Shown one piece after another: positions 35,432 to 44,607 of a stretch of 64,000 nt of DNA (positions are counted from its first letter, which is position 1; every line of letters starts with the position of its first letter). The notes beneath the pieces were generated by a model that was not told where the DNA came from, ran no database searches, and was given only the letters and a program-made list of their open reading frames with translations. The position numbers and the translations under genes were made by a program. Origin of the DNA: Bacteroidales bacterium (GTDB lineage: Bacteria; Bacteroidota; Bacteroidia; Bacteroidales; Bacteroidaceae); NCBI GenBank assembly GCA_004554665.1, contig SFKY01000002.1, forward strand, positions 1 through 64,000, read 5' to 3'.

Positions 35432-36424
35432 ATGAAACTTTTCAGCTATATATTGATATTTCTCGTAGTCGGAAACCTGTTTGCCGCGTGCGACACCGAC
35501 ATCGAAAACGAGGCCATCGTAGACCCTTACACCTACAGTCCGCAGTATTACCAGAACCTGCGCGACTATAAGGCCAGCAACCACTGTATCGCCTGGGGAT
35601 GGTTCTCGGACTATACACAGCAGTATTCGCCTGCTACCCGCTTCCTCGGCTTGCCCGACTCGCTCGACATCTGCTCCCTATGGGGCGGTATCCCCTCCGA
35701 CGACTCCACCCATGTAGATACCCACTATCTGCCCGAGGTGTATAAGGAGATGAAGTTTGTACAGGAGGTGAAAGGCACCAAGATGGTTGTGCCCACCATC
35801 ATCCGCATCCGCACCCGCCCCGAGTTCTATCAGGACATCTGGGTGGCACAGAATGACCCCGAGGGAGCCATGATGGCATACGCCAAAGACCTGCTGCGCC
35901 CCATCTTTGAGAATGGATTGGACGGCATCGACATGGACTATGAACCGGAGGGCGACCCCCTCTCGGGCAGCAATCTCGACTTCTTCGTGGCTTATGTCGG
36001 AAAGTTTGTCGGTCCGATGGCCAGCAGTGACAACGAACTGGTCTACGATGACGGCTTCACCATCAAGGGTGACCCCACCAAACTGCTCTGCATCGACTAC
36101 TTTGGCTCCACTCCCGGTCCCGCGACCAATCCTTACACCAACTGGTATGTGAACCAGACTTACGGTGGGTCGCCCGGACGTCTTCCCTTCAGCGGTTGTC
36201 CTACGGAGAAGGTGGTATATACCGAGAATGTGGGCGACAACTGGAAGGCCGCCGAGTGTGGCAAGCTGCTCACCTACGCACGCTACCAGCCAGCGACAGG
36301 CCGCAAGGGCGGATTTGGAGCATTCTTCATGCACCGCGACTATATCAACACCGGCTACGGATGCAACAACTATGCCAACATGCGTCATGGCATACAGATT
36401 CAGAATCCGGCCATCTTCGAATAA
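35432..36424 (+). CDS. GH18 family endo-beta-N-acetylglucosaminidase-like lipoprotein, locus 2
   Basis: Surface lipoprotein of 330 aa (FAAC, Cys20). The GH18 motif DxxDxDxE is intact as DGIDMDYE (Asp164, Asp167, Asp169, Glu171). It shares the framework of the locus 1 enzyme (QNLRDYKASNH, GLPDSLDICSLWGGIP), but its active-site surroundings differ: EPEGDPLSGS follows the catalytic Glu in place of GWSGDPM. The two enzymes may therefore differ in glycan preference. N-glycan activity is inferred from the family and gene order. Confidence 0.84.
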   Translation: MKLFSYILIFLVVGNLFAACDTDIENEAIVDPYTYSPQYYQNLRDYKASNHCIAWGWFSDYTQQYSPATRFLGLPDSLDICSLWGGIPSDDSTHVDTHYLPEVYKEMKFVQEVKGTKMVVPTIIRIRTRPEFYQDIWVAQNDPEGAMMAYAKDLLRPIFENGLDGIDMDYEPEGDPLSGSNLDFFVAYVGKFVGPMASSDNELVYDDGFTIKGDPTKLLCIDYFGSTPGPATNPYTNWYVNQTYGGSPGRLPFSGCPTEKVVYTENVGDNWKAAECGKLLTYARYQPATGRKGGFGAFFMHRDYINTGYGCNNYANMRHGIQIQNPAIFE

Positions 36425-36468
36425 ACAGGAGAGTGAGAACCAACATTAACTAAAGACAACCAACCATT

Positions 36469-37671
36469 ATGAACAAGATAAAATATTTGCTGATGGCTGC
36501 AGTGGCCCTGCTGGCAGTGGCTTGCGAGGAGAGCAATGCCGACTACCGCGATGTGGTCTATATCACCGGCACCCAGCAGAAAAACACTATCCGTAAGGGA
36601 TTTGAGGGCAATGACTGCGTGGAGCTGTCGCTCACCTGCACTGCCAAGGTGACAGAGGAGATCAAGGGAACTTTTGAGGCGGCTCCCGAACTGCTCACGG
36701 CCTACAACGAGGCCAACAATGCCGACTATGTGCTGCCGCCCACCAATGCGTACAGCATAGAGGATGCCCAGGTGGCCATCCGTCCCGGTCACTTTGTGTC
36801 TACCGTGGCCAAACTGATGATTGCCGACCCCACCCAGTTTGAGGAGGGCAAGAACTACTGTCTCCCCGTGCGTGTCAAGAGCGACGGCAATCTGCTCGAG
36901 GCTTGCTCCACGGCCTATATCGTCTTCGTGCCCATCATTACGACCGAGGTGGCCGACATCAACGGCAAGGCTTTCCTGGTGCCCGGATTCCGCAACAATG
37001 AGGACCTCGGCCACTTTGCCCAGCTCACCATGGAGTGCAAGGTATATGTGAACGAGTTCCAAAGCCGCAATCCTTATATCTCTACCCTCATGGGATGCGA
37101 GGAAAACTTCCTGCTCCGCTTTGGCGACGTAAGCTGCGACAAAGACCAGCTCCAGTTGGCCGGCGGCAAGACGGGCGCGCCCTCATGGGACCAGCCCGAC
37201 AAGGGCACGGCGCACCCCACCACGTTCCCCACGCACTTCCCCACCAAGAAGTGGTGCCACTTTGCTTGCGTCTACGATGGTAAGGAGATCAACATGTATC
37301 TCGATGGTGAGCCGATGGGCGACCCCGTCAAGGCTACGGGCGAAATCTCGCTGGTATGGAGCTACGACTACGGTACCTCTTATGGCGACAACAACGGTCC
37401 TTTCGCCATCGGCTATTCGGCCGGCGGCCGCCATCTCAACGGTTATGTGAGCGAGTTCCGTGTATGGCGTGTTGCCCGTACTCCTGCCCAGCTGCTCAAC
37501 AACATCTGCTATGTGGATCCCAAGACAGAGGGACTGGTGGCATACTGGAGATTCTGCGGTACAGACCAGCAGGAGGATGGCTCTATCCTCGACCAGACCG
37601 GACATGGCTACAATGCGGTGGCACGGAGCAGCGCCCCCGCGTGGATTCCTAACCACAAGTGCCCGTACTAA
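36469..37671 (+). CDS. DUF1735 + LamG/concanavalin-like surface lipoprotein, locus 2
   Basis: Lipoprotein of 400 aa (LLAVAC, Cys19). An N-terminal DUF1735 domain (~25-150; LLTAYNEANNADYVLPPTNA) is followed by a LamG-like jelly roll (~165-395; KKWCHFACVYDGKEINMYLD, LNGYVSEFRVWRVARTPAQL, GLVAYWRF). It has the same architecture and gene position as the protein at 22292. Likely a surface glycan-binding component; no catalytic motif seen. Confidence 0.86.
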   Translation: MNKIKYLLMAAVALLAVACEESNADYRDVVYITGTQQKNTIRKGFEGNDCVELSLTCTAKVTEEIKGTFEAAPELLTAYNEANNADYVLPPTNAYSIEDAQVAIRPGHFVSTVAKLMIADPTQFEEGKNYCLPVRVKSDGNLLEACSTAYIVFVPIITTEVADINGKAFLVPGFRNNEDLGHFAQLTMECKVYVNEFQSRNPYISTLMGCEENFLLRFGDVSCDKDQLQLAGGKTGAPSWDQPDKGTAHPTTFPTHFPTKKWCHFACVYDGKEINMYLDGEPMGDPVKATGEISLVWSYDYGTSYGDNNGPFAIGYSAGGRHLNGYVSEFRVWRVARTPAQLLNNICYVDPKTEGLVAYWRFCGTDQQEDGSILDQTGHGYNAVARSSAPAWIPNHKCPY

Positions 37672-37695
37672 TCACGATACTACAACCTAACAACA

Positions 37696-39138
37696 ATGAA
37701 AAGAATGGAAATCAAACGTATATTCAAGTCGTGTGGGATGCTGCTCTTCGGAGCAGCCATCCTCACCGGCTGTAGCGAAGATGAGACCTTCGATATCGAC
37801 GGCAGCGTCGCCAATATGGTGTACCTCCGTCCCACGCTCAATGCTGACTCGCGCTGTCAGGTGTTCCGTACTCCGGCCGGCGTGTTCGGACGTGTGGCGG
37901 CAGACCTTACCGTCAGCATGCAGTACAATGCCACCGACAGCGTACGTCTCTCTGCGGCTGTGCTGGCAGACAATGCCGTGGTGGACAAGTACAACGAGGC
38001 CAACGGCACCGACTATGCCATGCCGTCGGCCGACGTGCTGGCAGCCATGACAATCACCCCGTCGGGTATCGGTGTGGGCAAGAGTGTGACAGAAAAGCCT
38101 GTCACCATCTCGCTGCCTGCCGACAAACTGGCCGCCCTCACCGAGCCTACCTGTATCATCCCTGTGCAGCTGGTGCTTGAGGGAGTGGATGGCAGCACAG
38201 GCACACGTCCTGTAACAGCCAGCACCGAGATGGACAAGTCGTTTATCATCGTCAATACCTCCGATGCCGACAACTTTACCTCTGTCACAGGGGCGACCGA
38301 AATCAGCTGCAACGTGGTACACACGCCGGTGGGAACCTTTGGCGGCATCAGTGCCACCGTGCCGTTTGCCAACCTGTGCGCCGTATCGGGCGACATGCAG
38401 GGTACGCTGGTGGTAGACAACAGTCTGATAGCCGACTACAATGCAAGTCATGGCACAGCCTATGTCCAGTTGCCCGCTGCCGTACAGAGCCAGCTCACCA
38501 TCACTCCAGGTATCGTCAAGGAAGGCGACACACAGACCACAGAGGGTATACGCATCAGCGTGCCGGAATCTGTGACAGAGACCCTTGAGGGCAGCTATCT
38601 CATCCCTATGAGGTTACAGACCTCGTTTGCCAACGGTGTGGTTTACGACGAAGACGACATTGTCTATCTCAAGGTGGATACCAAGACGTCGCTCATGAAC
38701 GACAAGCCTACGGCTATCTTGGGTACCATCCAGAGCAATGGCGATGACGTATGGAGCTGTGTAAGCGCTGAAAACTTCGACCCGGAGAGCATGCGTACCC
38801 AGGGATGGAGACCTACCGCCACACGTGTCTCGTCGGCAGAGGTGGTAATCGACTTGGGTGCGGAGCACAAGGTGTCTTCGTTCATGGTCGACTTTTATGT
38901 GATGACCAATGCCCATATCTATCTGAGTACTGACAACAGCCAGTGGACCGATGTGGGCGAGACCCAAGGCAACGGTACGGTAAGAGATGACAACTGGCAG
39001 TCGTGGTATGTGCTCTATGGCGGAGTGCCGGCAAGATATGTGAAGATGGTGTTTACACTCAATCAGAACCATTGGGCGTGGAACTATCCGCAATGGGGCT
39101 ATTGCGACCTGTCGTTTGGCTTCGCTTTCGATGATTGA
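37696..39138 (+). CDS. tandem DUF1735 + F5/8C-like surface lipoprotein, locus 2
   Basis: Lipoprotein of 480 aa (LTGC, Cys26; ATG 37705 is an alternative start). Two DUF1735 units lie in tandem: the first at ~35-185 (NMVYLRPTLNADS, VDKYNEANGTDYAMPSADVL), the second at ~190-335 (FTSVTGATEISCNVVHTPVG, IADYNASHGTAYVQLPAAV). A C-terminal F5/8C-like domain follows (~345-480; AEVVIDLGAEHKVSSFMVDF, ARYVKMVFTLNQNHWAWNY). The locus 1 counterpart at 23549 has only one DUF1735 unit, so an internal duplication or loss has occurred since the loci split. Confidence 0.85.
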   Translation: MKRMEIKRIFKSCGMLLFGAAILTGCSEDETFDIDGSVANMVYLRPTLNADSRCQVFRTPAGVFGRVAADLTVSMQYNATDSVRLSAAVLADNAVVDKYNEANGTDYAMPSADVLAAMTITPSGIGVGKSVTEKPVTISLPADKLAALTEPTCIIPVQLVLEGVDGSTGTRPVTASTEMDKSFIIVNTSDADNFTSVTGATEISCNVVHTPVGTFGGISATVPFANLCAVSGDMQGTLVVDNSLIADYNASHGTAYVQLPAAVQSQLTITPGIVKEGDTQTTEGIRISVPESVTETLEGSYLIPMRLQTSFANGVVYDEDDIVYLKVDTKTSLMNDKPTAILGTIQSNGDDVWSCVSAENFDPESMRTQGWRPTATRVSSAEVVIDLGAEHKVSSFMVDFYVMTNAHIYLSTDNSQWTDVGETQGNGTVRDDNWQSWYVLYGGVPARYVKMVFTLNQNHWAWNYPQWGYCDLSFGFAFDD

Positions 39139-39170
39139 TAACTCGTTAGACAATCAAGAATATTAGTTGG

Positions 39171-39218
39171 AAAGGAGGGGCACAGGCCGTTCCCACGCGA
39201 CCGGTGTTCCCTCCTTTT
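39171..39218 (+). terminator. terminator of glycan locus 2
   Basis: aaaggaggg at 39171-39179 pairs with ccctccttt at 39209-39217, enclosing a further partly paired segment (acaggccg with cggtgt), then TTTTG. It follows the last gene of the locus by 32 bp. Confidence 0.6.
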
Positions 39219-39241
39219 GAAATCGCTGACGAAACCTGCGT

Positions 39242-40000
39242 ATGATACGATATTTCTTAGTTTGGCTCTTGGTGCTCGTCCCCGCTGTCTCGGGCATGGC
39301 CCAGACAGGGCAGCCCACGTTTCTGGAAACTTTCAAGCCGGTGGAGCGTGTCCACGACTTCGGTGCTATCTACGAGCGCGACGGTCTGGTGAGCCATGTC
39401 TTCACCCTCCACAATACGGGCAAGAAGCCGGTGGCCATCTCGGCTGTCAACACGTGGTGCGGCTGCATGGTGGCCGACTACACGCGCCGCGCGGTCAGGC
39501 CCGGCGAGACGGCCAGGGTCACTGTCTCCTTAGACCCCGACCACAAGCAGGGCAACTTTGCCAAGCAGGTGGTGGTGCTGCTCAACGATGGCAAACAGTA
39601 TGTGCGGCTGTGGATCAAGGCCCACATCATACCCTGCCTCCATCCTGTGGAGGAAGACCATCCTTACAGTTTCGGCCACGGGTTGTGGATGAGCCAGCAG
39701 ATACTGCCCTTCCCCTGCCTGCGCGTAGGGCAGCAGTACACCTACGAACTGAAGGTGGCCAATGATACCGACAAGCCTATGACGGTCAGATTCAAGCGCA
39801 TGCCCAACAATACCGTGCTGAAGATGCCGGAGATGGTAAGGCTCAAGCCGCGGGAGCGCACGACCATAAGCGTAAGCTATGACTACCTACGCACCTACAA
39901 GGTAGACAGGTATATCTATGTGGTGCCCATCGTGAACGGCAAGGAGGCCAAGCCCCTCACCATCCGATGGAACGCCGGCAAGCGCTTTCGGCTGCTTTGA
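39242..40000 (+). CDS. DUF1573-domain exported protein
   Basis: Exported protein of 252 aa with an N-terminal signal peptide (MIRYFLVWLLVLVPAVSGMAQ). Residues ~35-115 form a DUF1573/ASH-like immunoglobulin-fold domain, marked by HDFGAIYERDGLVSHVFTLH, the Cys pair in NTWCGCMV and VSLDPDHKQGNF. The rest is a second beta domain (YELKVANDTDKPMTVRF, LKPRERTTISVSYDYLRT). The biochemical role of this family is unknown. It lies between two terminators and is probably transcribed alone. Confidence 0.85.
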   Translation: MIRYFLVWLLVLVPAVSGMAQTGQPTFLETFKPVERVHDFGAIYERDGLVSHVFTLHNTGKKPVAISAVNTWCGCMVADYTRRAVRPGETARVTVSLDPDHKQGNFAKQVVVLLNDGKQYVRLWIKAHIIPCLHPVEEDHPYSFGHGLWMSQQILPFPCLRVGQQYTYELKVANDTDKPMTVRFKRMPNNTVLKMPEMVRLKPRERTTISVSYDYLRTYKVDRYIYVVPIVNGKEAKPLTIRWNAGKRFRLL

Positions 40001-40075
40001 CCCGTCGTATGGGTCATCTTGATTCCTGACAAAGGATACTTTTTTTTCTCACATAGGTTCTTTAAGTTTAGTCCG

Positions 40076-40119
40076 CCACCCATCCCCATTGTCCTTGGAT
40101 GGGTGGTTTTGTTTTTTTT
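40076..40119 (+). terminator. strong intrinsic terminator of the DUF1573 gene
   Basis: Perfect 10-bp stem ccacccatcc (40076-40085) with ggatgggtgg (40097-40106), 11-nt loop, then TTTTGTTTTTTTT. Confidence 0.85.
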
Positions 40120-40139
40120 CTGGGATACAGACAGCAGGG

Positions 40140-40199
40140 CTAAACGTGGCGTTTACGGGTGCTAAATGCCATGATTGGCGTCGTAAAGGTGGCATTTAC
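40140..40199. repeat. trimeric palindromic repeat, copy D
   Basis: Units at 40140 (ctaaacgtggcgtttac), 40162 (ctaaatgccatgattgg) and 40183 (gtaaaggtggcatttac), spaced 22 and 21 bp; same unit types, order and spacing as copy B. It lies between the convergent DUF1573 and GH106 genes. Confidence 0.85.
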
Positions 40200-40220
40200 G
40201 CTTGGGGAGTGCCCTCACGC

Positions 40221-40277
40221 CTTGATTGAATGGTGCCCTCACCATTCGCAAAAGGGTGAGGGCACCATTCCATCAAG
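40221..40277 (-). terminator. long hairpin at the GH106 stop codon
   Basis: Arms of 23 nt (40221-40243, 40255-40277) differ at one position; core ggtgccctcacc. The GH106 stop codon (40273-40275) is inside the right arm. It may act as a terminator or be a repeat: the GCCCTCACC core recurs in the hairpin at 52017. Confidence 0.6.
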
Positions 40278-43200
40278 GGTTGTCCCTGCCACGGGTGGCG
40301 ATGAGGTACACGGGACCCAACAGGCCTGAGGGGTCGAGCTTGCGTGTGGCTTTCTTGCTCCATGGGAACGAGGTGAAGGCATAGTGGGGCGCATCGGCGG
40401 GTGCGAAATGGTCGCCGACGAGGCGGTTGCGCCACGTGTTGGCCACCTGTATCTCTATCTCGTTGTCGCCGGGATGTACCAGGCGGGTGACATCTACCTC
40501 GTAGGGAGCCGTCCAGCAGATGCCGGCATCGTGGCCGTTTACCCTTACCTGTGCCACATGGTACACGGTGCCCAGATGGAGCACCTGCCGGTTGCCCATG
40601 TAGATGGCGGGCAGGTGCAGGGTGGTGCGGTAGGTGGCGGTGCCCGAGAAGTGGCGCACGGCGTGGAGCGATGCCGAGTCGAGCGCATGCCGGGGATAGC
40701 GGCTCAGTGCATGCAGCGTGTCGGTGACAAGCCGCTGGGGTGTGCCCCATCCCTTGGGCAGGCAGATGGTCCACGGCGTGGAGACGGGGTGGATGCCTAC
40801 GGTGTCGGTGCGGGCTGCACGGTGGCGGAGCCCGGTATGGGGACGGCCGCGGAAGACCACGAAGAGTGCCTCGGCGGGCTGCAGGGAGAGGCTGACATGG
40901 GTGGCGTGTGTGCCCACGGCGTAGGTGGCGGGCTGCGCCTGTGCGGTGACGGGATGCCAGATCTCGGCCTGCTTGCCTGTGACACGGAAACTGAAGGTGC
41001 GGTCGATGGGCTGCTGGCTGCGGTTGCAGAGCCAGTACACCTCGGTGTCTCCTACCGAGCGGTGCACGAAGCGGATGTGGCTCATGTCGTCGGCCACGAC
41101 ATCGGGCTGCAGTTGCAACCGCTGGAGCGCCACGGCCACCGAATCGGTATGGATGACGTGGTGGCGGCCACGGTGCCAGATGTCGTCTACCAACCGTCTG
41201 AACTCGGTGGTGTCTGCCGCGGTGCCGATGCAGGCCACGGGCGGTTGGCCGCAGAGGCGTATGCCTTGGCCTACCAGTTGGTGGATGCGGCGCAGCATGG
41301 GCAGCGAGAGGCGGCGGGCATTGTCGTCGAGGGCCAGCAGGCGGTAGCGCATGCCCGACGGGGTGACCAGCATGCTGTCTTCTACCGTGGTGAGCGCTGT
41401 CAGCGCATGGGGATTGATAAGATCGTAGGCCACCGTAGCCGGCACTGGGGGCAGCGACTTCTCGTAGAGTGCCGTGGCGTTGGCCTCTTCGCCGTAGTAG
41501 TAAGCCACGTCTACCACCGGTCGCCCTGCCTGCAGCAGATAGCTGCTCCGCGCCAGATAGTCCATCCACGGGCGCGCCATCTCTGCCCATGTCTCGTGCC
41601 GGCTGAACCACTGGCCGTAGACGCCGAGTCCCACACCCGGGCGGTGAGTGTCGGTGGGCTGGTGGGGCGACTCGTGCAGCACGATGCGGTTGATGCCCGA
41701 GGCAAACTCCATGTCGGCCACGGGCTTGAGGGCGGCGGGGGCAAAATTGTGCGCCAGGCTGTCTTTGCGCTCGGGGCCGTAGGCGGTGAGCGATTCGGCC
41801 GCCACCAGCCGCCGGCCATATATATGCGCCACTGATGCCGACTCGCGCATGTCGGCCTGCTTTTCCCGAAACTCGTCATCCCTCATGTTGAGCATGGCCA
41901 GCCGTGCCCACTGGGCGGCCATGGGTATGTCGCCGCAGCTCTTCACGGCCATGCCGTCGGCGATAAACGCCCGACGGTCTTCCATTCCCTCGAAGTAGGT
42001 GGTGAGTCTGTGCCGATGGGCTATCTCCTGTACCTGGGCGTAAAGGTGCTGGGTGATGAGTTCGGCCAGCGTGGTGCGCCAGTCGTAGAGGAAGGCATCG
42101 GTCTTGTCGGCGCTTTCCACAATCTCTCCTGTGAGGGCAGGCAGCCACGGCAGCAGGTCGTAGCCTCTGCGCCGGGCAAACTCCTCGCGCATACGGGGGG
42201 TCCACGTGGCGCATCCTGCCTCGTAGCTGTCTATCAGCAGTCCGCTGATGCCCCTCTGTCCTATCATGCTGTCGCCCACGGCTTGGCGGTAGGTGCCGAT
42301 GTAGTGCTCCATGTAGCGGCGCACGGCCGCCGAGTCTAACTTGTCTACCTCCAATCCTGTGGCCTCGGGCGACGCGGGATGATTTTCCTTGCCCGTGAGC
42401 GAGTAGCCGAAACGGTAGATGCGCCACCGTCCGGGCGGGATATCCCATACCACGGTGCTGTCTGAGGTCTTGCAGGCCGAGAGGTCTATCACATCGGCCA
42501 GTGGAGTGGCGTCGGAGGTGGAGGGAGTGGCAAAATCGTTGACGCGGATGATGCCCGCAAAACCTCCTTTCTCCTCGGCATGGTTCACCCGCTCGGTCGT
42601 ATGCAACACCAGTTCGGCGATGCCGATAGGGTCGGCGTTGCTCTTGCATACCACTCGGAAGAAACGGGCCTCGGTGTCGGGAATGTCGATGGTCTGCAGG
42701 GGAGCCGCTCCGTTGGGGATGTTGCACACCTTCTTGTAATGGGTGCCGTCTTGGCTGCACTCCAAGTATTTGAGGGGAGTATAGGGCGATATCTGCCAAC
42801 CTCCCAGCCGGTGTGAGGTGGCGATGCTGAGAGACTTGATACGGTAGGGCTTGTGCAGTTCGAAGGCTATCCACGACCGCTTGCGCTTCTTGTCGGCCTT
42901 GAGCGTGTCCATGTGGTTGAGGTCGCCGTCGCACAGGCGGTCTAATGAGAATCGCCCGGTGGGCGAACTGACGCGCGCCACCATCTCGTGCATGGATACT
43001 TCGCCGTCGGGCACCCGCGTGGCCAGTACATAGAGGTCGCGGTAATAAGGCACCTGTCGGGAGCGTATGTAGGTGGGCACGTCCTGAAATGTGCCGCTCA
43101 CCGTGTAGGGAGCAGGCAGCTGTATCTGCTTGCGCTGCCCTCCGCATACCACGGTGTCGCGCCATGTGAGCCGCTTCATGGCATCGTCGGGGGTTACCCA

Positions 43201-43569
43201 CGGCCCTCCTGTGTTGCTCCAGCCCGGTGCCGAGGCGATGGTGACCTCTATGCCGAGCGAGTCGGCCAGATGGAGGGCGTAGCGGAGACAGTCCTGCCAT
43301 GCCGGTGTCATGTACTCGATGCGCTGGGGCACAATCTGCGGTGTGTCGAGGCCGGCATCAAACAGGTGTACGCCGCCTATGCCCATGCGGTGCATCCACA
43401 GCAGGTCTTTGCGGATGCCGTCTTTGGAGATGTTGCCATTCATCCAGTGCCACCATACCTGTGGTCGGGCGGCGTGGGGAGGAGAGACAAACTGGGACAG
43501 TGATACGGTGTCTTGCGCGTGGAGCCCCACGACGCAAGACAGGAGGAGGGTAATCAGCGTTGATTTCAT
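40273..43569 (-). CDS. GH106-like glycoside hydrolase (putative alpha-L-rhamnosidase)
   Basis: Exported enzyme of 1098 aa (signal peptide ending VGLHAQ, ~19). The N-terminal barrel start (VWWHWMNGNISKDGIRKDL, residues ~38-57; MGIGGVHLFDAG) is characteristic of GH106, whose known members remove alpha-L-rhamnose from pectin or glycoside ends. The middle holds a galactose-binding-like insert (~230-320) and the rest of the TIM barrel with many Trp/Asp/Glu. The C-terminal ~200 residues are a beta-sandwich (YRTTLHLP, VRVNGHDAGICWTAPYEVDV). It follows dusB by 47 bp but has no evident metabolic tie to it. Substrate is inferred from family. Confidence 0.86.
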   Translation of the reverse strand: MKSTLITLLLSCVVGLHAQDTVSLSQFVSPPHAARPQVWWHWMNGNISKDGIRKDLLWMHRMGIGGVHLFDAGLDTPQIVPQRIEYMTPAWQDCLRYALHLADSLGIEVTIASAPGWSNTGGPWVTPDDAMKRLTWRDTVVCGGQRKQIQLPAPYTVSGTFQDVPTYIRSRQVPYYRDLYVLATRVPDGEVSMHEMVARVSSPTGRFSLDRLCDGDLNHMDTLKADKKRKRSWIAFELHKPYRIKSLSIATSHRLGGWQISPYTPLKYLECSQDGTHYKKVCNIPNGAAPLQTIDIPDTEARFFRVVCKSNADPIGIAELVLHTTERVNHAEEKGGFAGIIRVNDFATPSTSDATPLADVIDLSACKTSDSTVVWDIPPGRWRIYRFGYSLTGKENHPASPEATGLEVDKLDSAAVRRYMEHYIGTYRQAVGDSMIGQRGISGLLIDSYEAGCATWTPRMREEFARRRGYDLLPWLPALTGEIVESADKTDAFLYDWRTTLAELITQHLYAQVQEIAHRHRLTTYFEGMEDRRAFIADGMAVKSCGDIPMAAQWARLAMLNMRDDEFREKQADMRESASVAHIYGRRLVAAESLTAYGPERKDSLAHNFAPAALKPVADMEFASGINRIVLHESPHQPTDTHRPGVGLGVYGQWFSRHETWAEMARPWMDYLARSSYLLQAGRPVVDVAYYYGEEANATALYEKSLPPVPATVAYDLINPHALTALTTVEDSMLVTPSGMRYRLLALDDNARRLSLPMLRRIHQLVGQGIRLCGQPPVACIGTAADTTEFRRLVDDIWHRGRHHVIHTDSVAVALQRLQLQPDVVADDMSHIRFVHRSVGDTEVYWLCNRSQQPIDRTFSFRVTGKQAEIWHPVTAQAQPATYAVGTHATHVSLSLQPAEALFVVFRGRPHTGLRHRAARTDTVGIHPVSTPWTICLPKGWGTPQRLVTDTLHALSRYPRHALDSASLHAVRHFSGTATYRTTLHLPAIYMGNRQVLHLGTVYHVAQVRVNGHDAGICWTAPYEVDVTRLVHPGDNEIEIQVANTWRNRLVGDHFAPADAPHYAFTSFPWSKKATRKLDPSGLLGPVYLIATRGRDNP

Positions 43570-43616
43570 GGTTATTGAGGTGCTTGATTATTAATGAGCG
43601 GTGGAAAATGGGGTGG

Positions 43617-44588
43617 TCAGGAAGTGGTTCGGAGCCGTTGGCGACAGGATTCGAGGATGCCGGTGAGCTCGTCCACGGTCTCGGCGCGGAGCATGGCGAT
43701 GCGCGTCTGCCTGAAGTCGGGGATGCCCTTGAAGATAGGACTTGCCGCCAGGTGGCGTCGTGTGTGCAGGATGCCGCGGTACTCGTCGATACGCGCCACG
43801 TTGATGCGCAGCTGCTCCTCCAGGATGTCTATCTTGTCATCGATGGTCAGCGAGTCCACGCCCTCACGCATCTCCTTGAACACCCAAGGACGGCCAAAGG
43901 TGGCGCGACCCACCATCACGGCGTCTACGCCGTAGCGTTCGAACGCTTCGTGGGCAGCCTCGGGGGTGGTGATGTCGCCGTTGCCGATGATGGGGATGTG
44001 GATGCGAGGATTGCGCTTCACCTCTCCGATGAGCGTCCAGTCTGCCTGGCCCGTGTACATCTGGCTTCGGGTGCGTCCGTGTATGGTGAGGGCAGCGATA
44101 CCGCAGTCTTGCAGTTGTTCGGCCAATGTGGTAATGACCAGATTGTTGCAGTCCCAGCCCAGTCGGGTCTTTACGGTAACAGGCACATGCACAGCCTTCA
44201 CCACCTCGCGGGTGATGTCGAGCAGCAGCGGGATGTTTCGGAGCATACCCGCGCCGGCTCCCTTGCCAGCAACCTTCTTGACAGGGCAGCCAAAGTTGAT
44301 ATCGATCACGTCGGGGTGCGCCTGTTCCACCACCTTGGCGGCCTCGACCATCGACTCTACGTCGCGGCCGTAGATCTGTATGCCTACGGGGCGTTCCTCG
44401 TCGTTGATGACCATCTTGTCGAGGGTGGACTTGATGGAGCGTATCACAGCCTCGGCCGACACAAATTCGGTGTAGACCATTGCCGCACCGTAACGCTTGC
44501 AGAGCATGCGGAAACCGATGTCGGTCACATCTTCCATAGGGGCGAGGAAGAGAGGACGTTCGCCAAAATCAATAGTGCCTATTTTCAT
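43617..44588 (-). CDS. dusB: tRNA-dihydrouridine synthase (DusB type)
   Basis: Cytoplasmic FMN enzyme of 323 aa that reduces specific uridines in tRNA D-loops. Diagnostic parts are the opening PLFLAPMEDVTDIGFRMLC, the catalytic Cys in FGCPVKKVAGKGAGAGML, RLGWDCNN, LTIHGRTRSQMYTG and IGNGDITTPEAA. The start at 44588 (MKIGTIDFGERP) is preferred over ATG 44597, three codons earlier. It lies 19 bp after dprA in the same direction, so a shared transcript is likely. Confidence 0.93.
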   Translation of the reverse strand: MKIGTIDFGERPLFLAPMEDVTDIGFRMLCKRYGAAMVYTEFVSAEAVIRSIKSTLDKMVINDEERPVGIQIYGRDVESMVEAAKVVEQAHPDVIDINFGCPVKKVAGKGAGAGMLRNIPLLLDITREVVKAVHVPVTVKTRLGWDCNNLVITTLAEQLQDCGIAALTIHGRTRSQMYTGQADWTLIGEVKRNPRIHIPIIGNGDITTPEAAHEAFERYGVDAVMVGRATFGRPWVFKEMREGVDSLTIDDKIDILEEQLRINVARIDEYRGILHTRRHLAASPIFKGIPDFRQTRIAMLRAETVDELTGILESCRQRLRTTS

Positions 44589-44607
44589 GTGTTGCAAATG
44601 CAGTTTG

